From positions 171,991 to 235,990 of the forward strand of contig SWBL01000026.1 in NCBI GenBank assembly GCA_024195585.1: a stretch of DNA of 64,000 bases, read 5' to 3'. Below, piece after piece: positions 54,273 to 64,000 of this stretch. The notes beneath the pieces were generated by a model that saw only the letters and a program-made list of their open reading frames with translations, did not search any database and was not told the DNA's origin. Position numbers and translations under genes: made by a program. This stretch comes from Aureobasidium sp. EXF-3400 (Eukaryota; Ascomycota; Dothideomycetes; Dothideales; Saccotheciaceae). Positions within the stretch are counted from its first letter, which is position 1, and the number at the start of each line of letters is the position of its first letter.

Positions 54273-55393
54273 ATGCAGAAGGTGGTCCAGCGAAGGATAG
54301 CCGCCGAGCACCAGGCTCTGCGCCGTGCTGCAAAGCAAAAGAGCAAGGTCGACAACGCAAAGGAATGGAACGCCCGCTACCAGAACGCCTCTCGCAACAA
54401 GGCAGCGACCAGGTACTTCTTGGAGGAAAAGTTCCGCAGACGTGAGGAATACGAAGTCGGTCCTCTGCTCGCCCCTAGACGCGATACTGGCCATCTCAAG
54501 GACACGTACGGCGTCGTCGACCCCGCCGTCATCCAGACCTCCAAGCTCCACTGGACCATGTACAAGCACTTCAAGAGCCCTTTCGCTGTCGGCGACAGAG
54601 TCCTCGTCACAAAGGGCAAGGATGCCGGCAAGATTGGAACCCTCTCAGAAGTTCAAGAGGATACCGGTTTCGTCCGCATCATGGAACTCAGAAAGGTACA
54701 AAGACACAAAACACCCGCCACGCCTGAATCCATTGCTAACACCTCAACAAGGCCGATTTCTTCGTCCCTGAATACGTGCGCAAGGAGAACCAGGACAACC
54801 GCCCAATTGTACAGCAATCAATGCCCATCCGCTGGGACGACCTCAAACTCGTCTTCCCTCTTCGCGACCAGACCAACGGTCACTTCGAAGATGTCGTTCT
54901 GGACAAGGTCGATTTGCGCAATGCTGGCTGGGTAGAGCGCAGCAACGGTCGCCGTGAATACGTCAAGGGCCAACGTTTCCTCCCTGGTGTCAAGACCCCT
55001 CTCCCATGGCCCAAGCCTGAGAAAGAGGAAAACCCAGACGGTCATGACGACGACACTCTTCGTATCTCCGTCGACGAAACTACTCACCGTCCTTACTTGC
55101 TCCAACCACCAATGCCCCCGTCCGTCATCGATGAGTTGAGAAACAAGTACTCCATCTTCCGTTCCCGCCACGAGCCTGCATACATTGCCGCAAAGGAGGC
55201 ACAAGACCGCGCCGCACAGCACAAGGAGAACCTCGCCCGTCTGGTTTCTACTCCTCTGGCCGAATTGAAGGAGCAGAGGCGAAAGGAGAAGCTCGCAAAC
55301 CCCCTCGAGCTTTCCGAAGAGCAGCTTGCCAGAATTGGAGAGGTCATGGCCCAGGAGAAGCAGAATGCTATCAACAAGCTCTCTCAGCAATAA
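54273..55393 (+). CDS. Mitochondrial large-subunit ribosomal protein uL24m (MRPL40)
   Basis: Exons 54273-54695 and 54752-55393 give 354 aa. A KOW motif lies at about residues 107-134 (GDRVLVTKGKDAGKIGTLSEV), as in bacterial L24. Fungal mitochondrial uL24 proteins have long N- and C-terminal extensions like those here. The N-terminus MQKVVQRR is basic and the tail is charged and helical (EQLARIGEVMAQEKQ). I took the ATG at 54273 because family members begin with MQK-type sequence; the upstream ATG at 54039 is in frame but gives unrelated residues. Confidence 0.9.
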
Positions 55394-55554
55394 GCTCGTT
55401 GCTTGTATTATGGTTTATATGTGGTTTGCATCGATGCGGCGTTTTGGTTTCTTCTCCTGTAAAATTACACCCCCTTGTCAATATGCCCTTTGTTCCAATA
55501 TCTGCCTTAGAATATTCAGGCGAAAAGAATTTCATTATCTTACGAGAATCTTTC

Positions 55555-56557
55555 CTACTTGTTCGCAAACTCTGTTGCAATATGCTCATAAGTGCAAAAC
55601 TCAACCTCATCGCCGAACGACTTTAGCCAGCCCAAGAATCTCTGAATCATTCCGATCACATGTGCCATCCCAGATGTGTCTGGATGGAGGACAAGAGCGA
55701 AAATGGTCATGTCCTCCCTACCATCTTCGACTTCGCTCTTCAGCCATTCAAAACGATCCATCCACATGCGTTCGATCAAACGAACATCAACGAAACCTTG
55801 AGAATTCGGCACATTGGGAAAGAATTGCATGGGCGTCATATCCTGTATGCCAATCAGCAAGAATCATCATACACCTCTTAGTCGAAGCACTGACCTCCAT
55901 GTACCAATTACAAGGTATCTCGACCAAAGTGCTCTTCTCCAACTTCAAAAAGTCCTTGGAAGGCTTCATCCAACTGCTAGCCTCCTTGTCTGGAGAGAAC
56001 TCGATTGTGTTGAGTTTATCCACTTCCTTTGGCAACAAGTATGGCATACTGTCCAGATGCGCAAGACTCGAATCCCAGAGAAAGCCATGCTCTTGCAACA
56101 ACTTTACTGTACGTTCTTGGATCTGATACAAGGGCGCTCTGTATCCTCTAGGTTTCTTGCCCGTCAAATTCTCTACCAACGCCATCGTCTTGACCAAAAC
56201 ATCTTTTTCTTGTTGTGCTGTCATTTGAGTGCTTCCTTCGTGAGAGTATCCGTGTAACGCGATTTCAGCCCCTGACTCTACGATTGATTTTGCTTGCTCG
56301 GGAAAGGTTTCCAAGGAGTGGCCGGGGATGCACCAGGTCACTTTGTCGGAAATGCCGAGGCGAGAGAATACTTTTAGTAGGCGAGGGACACCGACGTAGC
56401 CGCTGAAGTAGCCGGAGGATATATCGGCCATGTTGTTATCAGGATGCTGAGATGTGCCCAGCCAACCAGATATGGCGTCAAAGTCGATTGAGAGGGCGAT
56501 CTTTATCTTTTGCTTGGGGTTGGTGGTGCCAGAAGTGGTGGGGTTGGAGGAAGTCAT
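55555..56557 (-). CDS. Polysaccharide deacetylase family protein (PgdA/PuuE-like)
   Basis: Metal-dependent hydrolase with NodB fold, 316 aa. Exons complement(55895-56557) and (55555-55842) join in phase. Metal ligands are visible: the Asp in ALSIDFDA (25-27) and H102/H106 in LHGYSHEG. The GYRAPLYQ motif (R140, P142) lines the active site. This opening SIDFDA and WLG differ from classical chitin deacetylases (TFDDGP). The subgroup instead resembles the H. pylori PgdA and allantoinase-like PuuE branch, which lacks a signal peptide, as here, so it is probably cytosolic. Substrate unknown; amide or imide hydrolysis of a small molecule is as likely as wall modification. Confidence 0.85.
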
Positions 56558-57018
56558 GTTGAAGTTATGCTCATGTGATCGCGCAAGAAGAGATCGAGGG
56601 AAAGGATCAAGTGCAAGACTTGGATGTTACCTACAATTTATAGCTATCTTGGAGTGGAAGTGGTTGCTTTTGGCATGCAAGGTTGATATAGGTATCGAGG
56701 CCTAAAGGGGAAGGTGCAACCGGAAAGCATTCTACTTCTCCGAGTGCTTCAGTCTGTTACTAGCATGGCTATTGCGATGTATGATATTGGTGAGAGTCCG
56801 GATAGTACGGATTGAGAGACTCTGTTTAAGTGATATGTGTTTAGCTTATCGCGTGATCAAGTAGAGGAGTGAGAGCGATAGGAAAGTTGGAGGCGGAGTG
56901 CCAAGCCGAAATTCAACCGGCGGGTCGTCGAGACTTTTCATATTGACAACGACAGCAAAGTTGGGGAGAGAACATAGCGCACCGCTTCGTACGCAATACA
57001 CATCTTCACATCGCAAAA
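56558..57018. promoter_or_regulatory. Divergent promoter of the deacetylase and eIF3h genes
   Basis: 461 bp between start codons; no specific element recognised. Confidence 0.35.
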
Positions 57019-58297
57019 ATGGCAGAGACTGCAGTGTAAGGCCGAAATGCTCGACTATGATTTTTACGGACACAGGACTGACAGAGGAGCAGAAACGAGA
57101 CTATCCTGCGCGAGGTTCGCGTTGACGCCCTGGTATGCGACCCACGATAGCCACAAGATGAAAGAGGAGACAAGAGTTGATAAGAGGAACAGGTCGTCAT
57201 GCGCATCATCAAGCACAGCTCGCAGGTCTTCCCCAGCATCGCAACTGGATCTCTGGTCGGTCTGGACATCGAGGGTCAACTGCAGGTCACAAACTCTTTC
57301 AACATGCCCCAAGTCGACGGCGGCGCTACCGTAGGAGATGCCAACGACGCACAACTGGCCGCCCAGATTGCCGCTCCCCGCGCAAAGGCCAACATCGCAT
57401 ACCAGACCGAGATGATCCGCATGCTGCGCGAAGTCAGCGTCGACGCCCAGAGCGTTGGTTGGTACATGAGTGCCAGCATGGGCAACTTTGTCAGCCTTGC
57501 CGCCATCGAGAACCAGTTCTTCTACCAGAAGGAGCAAAACGAGCGCACCGTCACCCTCGTCCACGACGTCAGCCGTAGCTCCCAGGGCAGCCTTAACCTC
57601 CGCGCCTACCGCCTGTCTCCCCAGTTCATCGCTGCCTACAAGGAGGGCAAGTTCACCACTGAGAGGTGAGAATACAGAAAGATACAGTAACCCTGAGCTG
57701 TCATACTGACTTGTATACCACAGCCTGCAAAAGAGCGGTCTCCGCTACCAGGACATCTTCACCGAGCTGCCCGTTGTCGTCTACAACTCGCACCTTCTCA
57801 CCTCTTTCCTCCACCAGCTGCCTACTCCTCCCCCGAGCAAGGCTCTCAAATTCCCTCCCAGCCTCGCCACCCTCGAGCAAGACCCTTCGCTCAACACCCT
57901 CCCCCTGGCACCCAACTTCGACTCGCTCGACCTTTCAATCGACCCCTTCCTCGAGAAGACCTGCGACCTCCTCCTCGACAGCATAGAGACCCACCACACC
58001 GAACTCAACAACTACCAATTCTACCAGCGTTCGCTCGCCCGTGAACAAGCCAAGATCACCCAATGGCAAACAAAGCGCAAGGCCGAGAACGCCAGCCGTA
58101 CCGCCACAAAGCAGCCCCTTTTGCCCGAGGACGAGTGGCAGAAGCTCTTCAAGCTCCCCCAGGAGCCCTCAAGACTCGAGACCCTCGTCAACAGCCGTCA
58201 AGTCGAACAATACGCCCGCCAGGTCGATGCCTTCACCGCCTCCATCTCCGCAAAGATGTTCGCCGTCAAGTCAAACCTCGTCCCCAGCGACGATTAA
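57019..58297 (+). CDS. Translation initiation factor eIF3 subunit h
   Basis: MPN-domain subunit of eIF3. Exons 57019-57035, 57093-57132, 57193-57665 and 57724-58297 give 367 aa. The two tiny first exons (17 and 40 nt) are needed to give [27 protein letters not shown], a normal eIF3h start; the phases agree only with the gcag acceptor at 57092. The MPN fold includes [28 protein letters not shown] and [13 protein letters not shown]. The JAMM metal ligands are absent, as expected for eIF3h. The C-terminal half carries the helical eIF3h-specific region ([15 protein letters not shown]). Confidence 0.93.
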
Positions 58298-58710
58298 ATT
58301 ATTGGCTGGATGTTGTAGATAACGGAGAATTCTCAAAAACAGAGAGCAAAAGCATTTCTTCTGCGAAAGATATCCGGGCATTGATGTGTGTGGGCAAATG
58401 ATTTTGGTTCTGAAAAAACTGGCGTTTTACGGAGCGAACTTTCTCAAAAAGAAGATCATACAATTTGTGACACAACAAAAAGCGCGGATACTTTGGGCAT
58501 TTCTGTAGGCTTTTTAGACACACGACGCAGGCACATGAGTGATTAATGAATTCTTTTTTCAACTTCAGGTGCTGTTTTTGGACTTTTGCTGAGAACAAGC
58601 AGTGAGATGGTTTGACTCGATGCAGGAAGTGATACTCGGCATCCCCAATTCTCGGATCAAACTAAGCATGAAAACGCAACAGCTAAGTCCATCGTTACTC
58701 GTTATCTCCT
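58298..58710. other. Intergenic region between convergent genes
   Basis: 3' flanks of the eIF3h and CLC genes; nothing recognisable. Confidence 0.4.
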
Positions 58711-61253
58711 TCAATCATGTTTCAAACTGTCCAGGTATGCCACCAATCTCTTTTTGATTATCACTCCAACCATTTTCCCGGTACCCTCTTCAGTCACCAT
58801 CAGATGTCGCAATCCCAACTTTCCAAACATCTCAACCGCATATTCCATCGGTGCCTTTGCGCAGACACTCATAGGAGTACGGTCAACAAAACTCGAGAGA
58901 TCAAACTCACCCTCTTCCGCATCGCCCAATAGTCGCACTTCCGCGTCCTTGGGGTAAAGTTCTCCTAGCTTTCTAAGTCCAAAGCTGAGTTCGCCTTCTG
59001 CAAGGTATCCTTGTAGAATCTGGTTGCCCTGGACAAGGACAAGGCCAGCATCCATGAGCCCTCTGCTCTCGAGTTGTGCGAGTTTCTCCTCGAGGATCTC
59101 GCGTCTGACTTTGTTGCTCGCAGGCACGTGTATGGTGATTTGCTCCATCGTATGCTCTGGAGGAATGAGTTCTTCGACTAGAACGTCTGCCATCTGGATG
59201 TATCCCAAACTGTGGTCGAGGTCTAAGAATGGATGTCCCAGGACGTTCTGAGCTAGATCGTAGACTCCCTCTTTGCCTAGCGAATCGGCTACCCATTTGG
59301 CTACAAGGATTGCAACCATGTGTGGTAGTACGTAGTCTAGTTCTCCGGTGAGTTCGAACATGATGACGCAGAGAGATAGAGTCATTCTGCTCACTCCAGC
59401 CAGGAACGCGGCTGCACCGACCATGGCGAAGATACCGGGAGAAATGCCGCCGACATACTGGCCCAGTAGACGACCAAACAACGCACCTGCATCGAGAGCA
59501 GGAATAATCACCCCTGAAGGCACTTTGATGCCAAAAGTGATGATGGTGAGCACGAGTTTGGCCAGCGTGCCGTATATCAGCCATCCCACATACCCCCAAC
59601 TACCATCCGTACGAGCCTCATTCTGACAGACCCAAGACTCTGCAGAACTCTCGCTCTTGCAGTCTACGAGTAAGGTTTTGATTATCATATCGCCAGGCTC
59701 GCGGATCAATGGATTGGGGTATTGCAGGAGTGCTGTGGCGAGGACGATCAAGAAGACCTCGAAGACCGGGTAGTTCTTGATGATGGCGTGTTTTCGGAAG
59801 GTTTTGCTCCAGAGGAAGTTTAGCCTGCAAAAGACACCGCCGAAGACGCCTCCTGCAATACCTATTGGTTAGTGCGTTAGCTGCTGTGGACGACGAGGGG
59901 TTGGATCAGATACTTACCAAGCACGACAAACACCAGGTAATGTACTGCACTATAACTCGTGCCATAATTGGTCTCGAAAAGCACTAGCTTACCAGTGCCT
60001 GTAGGGTTGAGTTCCTTCAATACCATGGCAGCAACAGCACTGCAAAGGAAAGCTCTCCACAGCACTTTTCTCGGAAAGTAGGTGCTGATCTCTTCGTAAC
60101 TGAACAATACACCTCCGATAGGCGCACCGAATGCCACGGATAAACCAGCTGCACAAGCCGCACTCAGCATCTCCCTCATCTTGCGTCCATTATCGCGGTA
60201 TTTGGGAAAGAGAGAGGCGACAAGAAAGCCGACGCAGGTGGAGATATGTACGAATGGACCTGTTCGAGATCAACGTTAACCCAATCCACTCATGACATGT
60301 ATGGGGGATAAACTAACCTTCTTTGCCCAAACACATGCCTATACGAAACTCTCACGTTAGCAAAAGTCGAAAGTTGTGGGTCAGAGACACACCACTCACC
60401 TGTAGAAACAGCAAACACAGCACCCACAGCCTTCACCACCAACACCTTCACAGACAAGAAATCCGGGATCACAAATCCACCGAGTATGGTCTTAATCTCT
60501 GGTATACCCGAACCAGCAGCCATATACATCGTCTTTCCCGCTGCCACCGCTTTCTCACCATCTTCAACCTCAGAGGTGGTAGCAGAGGGCAAAGCAGTCT
60601 TCGTCAACATAGTAACCCCAGCACTAACGAGTCCAAACGCCAGTGCAAAAGCAACATACACTCCAAACTCAGTCGTATATTCCTCGCCCCAGGCTTTGAA
60701 GTTTTCGCAGGAGGTGACGGGCTCGGAAGAGGAGGTTTGGGAAGCACAGCAGGCTTCGCGTGTGAGCAGAGGCTTGGAGGTGCAATGGCCTAGTTTCCAG
60801 TCGCTTACTGTGGCGGCGGCAATGTCAACGAGGTAGGCCACGCATGCTGTGAAGGCTCCGATAACTGCTGCTGCTATCCAACCCGATGATGCGTCGAAGA
60901 GCGCGAACGCCTTTCCTTTGAGATTTTTCTTGTTGTGAATATCGCGGAGACGGTAGGAGTCTTTGACCTAAGCAGCTCAGATCTTAGCTCTACAAGCCCT
61001 GGTTTTTTCTCGGTAGGGATGATCGACTAGGAAGAGGAGAGGTGAAACTTACGAGATCATGTAACCAATCTATAGTGGTATAATCATTGTAAGCCAGTCT
61101 TTCTCCTACGGTGCTGTCTGCCAAAGCCTGTTCGTCAACACTGGTATGGCTTTTGACCATCGAGCTCACCGCATCGTCTTTGTGTATCAGTCTGCTGAGT
61201 CTCCGATCCGGAGCTCGTTCAGGGTCAAGCAAAGGAGAGTTTTCGTCTGCCAT
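58711..61253 (-). CDS. CLC-type chloride channel or Cl-/H+ antiporter with CBS domains
   Basis: Exons complement(61053-61253), (60400-60967), (60318-60338), (59918-60259) and (58711-59861) give 760 aa with consistent phases. Pore motifs: GSGIPE (219-224) and GKEGPFVH (about 260), the latter created by splicing a 21-nt exon. Its Glu is the external gating glutamate, and the third pore block is GVFGGVFCRLNFLW with FGIKVPSGVIIPALDAGALFGR. The two CBS domains are in the C-terminal third (ADVLVEELIPPEHTM and DLSSFVDRTPMSVCAKA). The Lys in GKEGP and overall form resemble Gef1-type intracellular antiporters of Golgi and endosome. An unusual Cys-rich loop (CCASQTSSSEPVTSCE) sits between TM segments. 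Confidence 0.95.
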
Positions 61254-61790
61254 TTCTTGACTCTTTTTCGTCGTAGAGACAGAGGATGAGATCGATTTGT
61301 TGAAATTACTAGGACCTACCGTTCTTCTTATCAATTAGGAGTGTTATTCTACCGCTGTTTGCGATGCACAAAGGCGTCATTGCTCCCATAGAAAACATGT
61401 GTTCCATCTCTGGCTGGAGCGGTACTTCTGAGTCGTTATCAGTGTATCGGCAGCATATCAGTGGTGAGAGACGCCACGAGATAAGAGAGGCAGATTAGGC
61501 GGCATGAGGTTGTGAAACGGGATTCGCGGCACGGTGACTGAGTCAGCAAATATGATGCATAAGATGAATCGAATTCTATATGGGAGCAATGGGTCTGTTG
61601 GTGATGGAAGAGTATCGTGGTTGTGGAAGATTGGTTGGTGGGGTGGGGTGGGACGGATTTGAAGTTGTCAACGCGGAGGATTGGCATGGATGTTCGGACT
61701 GAAGCCGATATTTGTACTATCAACACATGGTAGCAAATCGTCCTAGCGACCGATTGCTAATACACTAAGGGTCTAGATCCAAGTTCAAGT
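61254..61790. other. Intergenic region between tandem genes
   Basis: About 0.5 kb upstream of the CLC gene and downstream of the Rpn13 gene. No supported feature. Confidence 0.4.
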
Positions 61791-63265
61791 CTACTTCTTC
61801 TGATCTTGAACACCCTTCTTGACACCCTCAACAAAGGCTTCCACAGCCTCACCACCACCAAGAGGCACACTACCACCCTTGACCATACCGCCATCTTGAA
61901 CCTTGACACCGAGAGCTTCCGAGACCATTGGGAGACCACCATCTCTCAATGCGAATGTCAAACTACCCAGACTTTGGTTCAACTGAGGTGAGCGAAGGAC
62001 ACGCTGCAGCAGCTCGCGCTTCTGCTCTGTAGCCATGGCTTCAATAGCAGCGCGTGCGGTTGCCTCACTGGGCTCTGCGGATGAGCTTGTCGCGGCAGAT
62101 TCTTGAGCGAGCAGGAATAGCGATGGAGGCAGGTGCATGCACAATGCATCGATCTGCTCGGGTGAAGTTGATGACAGCCAGGGGATGGTGTTGTTGGTTG
62201 ATAGAAGCTCGGAGAGAGTGGTGAAGGGTCGATCGTAGGATGATTGCTGTTGCTGCTGTGGTTGGGAACCGATGGATGAGCCTTGAAGAGATCTGAGGAA
62301 GTTTTGGACAGCGTCGTTGGCATCGCCAGGAGGAGCACTACAAAGGCACGAAACACATCAGCCTACGAGTTCTCGAAAAGAGTAATGACACAAATGCTTG
62401 TCTGATTTGCTATCCTCGCAATGCAGATATACCCATGCTCATGCAATTTTGATGGTATTGATCCCCTGCAACGCCTTTTACCGCCTCCAAATAGCCTTAT
62501 CTAAGAGGAGAGCACAACCAAAATCAGAATCGTGATAGAAAAGGAGAAAACCTACGCTCTGCCGCCATCGGCACCACCTTCGCGGCTGGCTTCGCCCTCG
62601 TCCCTAGCATCTGCACCAGTTGCGTCTGCACCGGCACCGCCGCTACCTTGTCTGTGGTGTTCGGGCTGGACGTCTTCCATGTCGACGTCGTCGCCGTCTT
62701 CATCGTCGTCATCACCACCTCTCAGACGCTGGAGCTCGAAACCGACATCGACCTCTTCGCCAGCCAGGATATTGTTGATGATCTCGCCATAACGCTTGTC
62801 TCTTGAACTGAACCAGCTTGCATCGCCACCAGTGTGTTGTGATTTAGACTGGAGCCAGAAGAAGTGGCGTTGCGAAGATGAAGAGAACTTGAGCATGTAG
62901 ATACGGCCATTGGTGGGCGATTTTGTGTCGGTTGATGAAGTGGTGCCGGTGTAGGGAGTGAAGGTAGCATCGCCAGGGAACATGATCAGGTCGAGCTCGG
63001 GGGATGTTGGTGGGGCGGAACGAGGGCGCCAGCAGAAGTGAACAAGCTCTGAGACGATGTGGTCAGTAGAGGTTGGCGATGCGAAGGGTGAGGAATGGTA
63101 CCATCTTCTTCGTAGAGGTAAAGGTAGCCGGGAGTGGCATCAGGCTTGACCTTTTTGCCCTGCGATGCGCATTAGAGGTGGATCTCGAAACATGTCTTAA
63201 GAGTGTCGGCATACGTTTACGTCGCACTGGCCAGCCTTGAATGTGATAAGAGCGTCGGTAGCCAT
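61791..63265 (-). CDS. Proteasomal ubiquitin receptor RPN13 (ADRM1-like)
   Basis: Exons complement(63221-63265), (63102-63159), (62556-63048) and (61791-62337) give 380 aa. The N-terminal PRU domain (about 1-130) has ITFKAGQCD, KPDATPGYLYLYEEDGELVHFCWRPR and MLKFSSSSQRHFFWLQ, which bind ubiquitin and Rpn2. An acidic linker (GGDDDDEDGDDVDMED) and a Gly/Ala stretch follow. The C-terminal DEUBAD-type helical domain (ERxx-like LSELLSTNN, LPPSLF, LGSLTFALRDGGL) would bind the Uch37 deubiquitinase where present. The linker intron is 218 nt, longer than most here. Confidence 0.92.
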
Positions 63266-63902
63266 GCTGAATGTGTACAGATGGCTCGTAAGTTGATGGA
63301 TGTGATGAAAGCTAAATACAACAGAGTGCTGCGGTGATGGATTGCTAGATAGATGGACTTGCGATGACGCCGCCGTGTTTAGAGCTTCACGTCCGTCGGC
63401 CCTTGCCAAACGCCGATCACACCGAGCGCTCTTTCCTATCACTGCGAGCAAACAGCAAACATGAGAAGAGATAGCCTTGCAACACGGCAAAATATTCACG
63501 AATCTTAGAGAGCAAATACTAGAGGAGATGAAGAAACCGTTATAAAACTTGAAGAACACAATGCTTCCTTGTACAATTATGAGCAGCAACTGCGGTGTCA
63601 ATAGATTTTTGGCCGCACCTGCCACTTCTTGAGCCATCGCTTTACATAACAAGACGGCGTATCTACTGCCTGATATTTGAACATATTCCTCTGCATTTGT
63701 ACATAGAAGACTCGAGTGAAGGAGACAAATAGTCAGGAGCGACTTTATCGATGGATGGTCCTGACGGCGCACAGACCACCCTTGGCGTTGCCCACAGTCT
63801 CGCTTCCTGGATTTTGGTGTTCAAGCCCACCGACCGAGTTCGAATTCCGTTCTGCGAAGACGACACGAGATTTCATCAACGACCACCGCCAATCCCGCCA
63901 CA
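63266..63902. promoter_or_regulatory. Divergent promoter of RPN13 and the eL6 gene
   Basis: 637 bp between two divergent start codons; a proteasome and a ribosome gene share it. No specific element identified. Confidence 0.35.
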
Positions 63903-64000
63903 ATGTCCGCCCAGCAGACCAAGCAGTTCCAACAGGGTGAACGTGTCATCCCTGCTGCCGCAGAGAAGGCCCCCAAGTACTACCAGGCCGAGGACGACAG
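63903..64000 (+). CDS. 60S ribosomal protein eL6, 5' fragment
   Basis: Starts at the ATG at 63903 and runs off the window. The 32 visible residues (SAQQTKQFQQGERVIP, then EKAPKYYQAEDD) match the start of fungal eL6 (RPL6). The rest, including any intron, lies outside. Confidence 0.78.
   Translation, partial: MSAQQTKQFQQGERVIPAAAEKAPKYYQAEDD

Noticed and set aside
57064..57564. 166-codon minus-strand frame opposite eIF3h
   Set aside because: Antisense shadow; eIF3h is certain on the + strand.
63820..63870. GTTCGAATTCC, resembling a tRNA B box
   Set aside because: No A box or cloverleaf stems at the right distance.
1..64000. CRISPR arrays, rRNA, bacterial-type operons or ribosome binding sites
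   Set aside because: Nothing of the kind; the window is eukaryotic nuclear DNA with spliceosomal introns.

Overview
The window is nuclear DNA from a filamentous ascomycete (Pezizomycotina; I lean to Dothideomycetes, but only on general gene style). Support comes from short spliceosomal introns (about 48 to 120 nt, GTRNGY donors, CTRAC/CTAAY branch points, YAG acceptors), dense genes on both strands, and typical fungal families: a Dal5-type anion permease, an APSES/Bqt4 protein, a TRF-like telobox protein, and Ser/Thr-rich GPI-type proteins. Products below come from manual splicing of reading frames. Exon joins were checked for phase, and most final lengths divide cleanly into codons.

Layout. 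0.6-5.4 kb: B-type cyclin, a tiny secreted Ser/Thr-rich protein and a P-loop kinase. 5.4-12.9 kb: sparse accessory stretch with a possible small coiled-coil gene, an unrecognised cysteine-rich protein and a mitochondrial carrier broken by an in-frame TAG. 13-20.7 kb: nutrient genes, namely an amino-acid permease, a divergent TauD-type dioxygenase and Dal5-type transporter pair resembling the yeast JLP1/SOA1 sulfonate system, and an aldo-keto reductase. 20.9-21.5 kb: AT-rich, probably RIP-damaged transposon relic. 21.6-31.5 kb: thioredoxin, a large disordered orphan, a secreted copper amine oxidase with a repeat-bearing intron, and complex I subunit NDUFS7. 31.7-35.7 kb: TRAPPC2L and a RhoGDI gene whose 1.57 kb first intron holds a complete 429-codon ORF on the same strand. 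36.8-64 kb: mostly housekeeping. Genes are Bqt4, Alg14, a zinc-ribbon protein, a GPI-type protein, Nem1, Alg10, a TRF/Tbf1-like protein, Atg18, Ima1, uL24m, a polysaccharide deacetylase, eIF3h, a CLC channel, Rpn13, and the start of ribosomal protein eL6 running off the window.

Themes. Three nuclear-envelope proteins (Bqt4, Nem1, Ima1) and a telobox protein lie within about 17 kb. Two N-glycan assembly enzymes (Alg10, Alg14) lie about 5 kb apart. Several genes are paired head-to-head over short shared promoters (NDUFS7/TRAPPC2L, Nem1/Alg10, Ima1/uL24m). Several genes use very small coding exons (5, 7, 9, 17 and 21 nt). No tRNA, rRNA, CRISPR array or intact mobile element was found.
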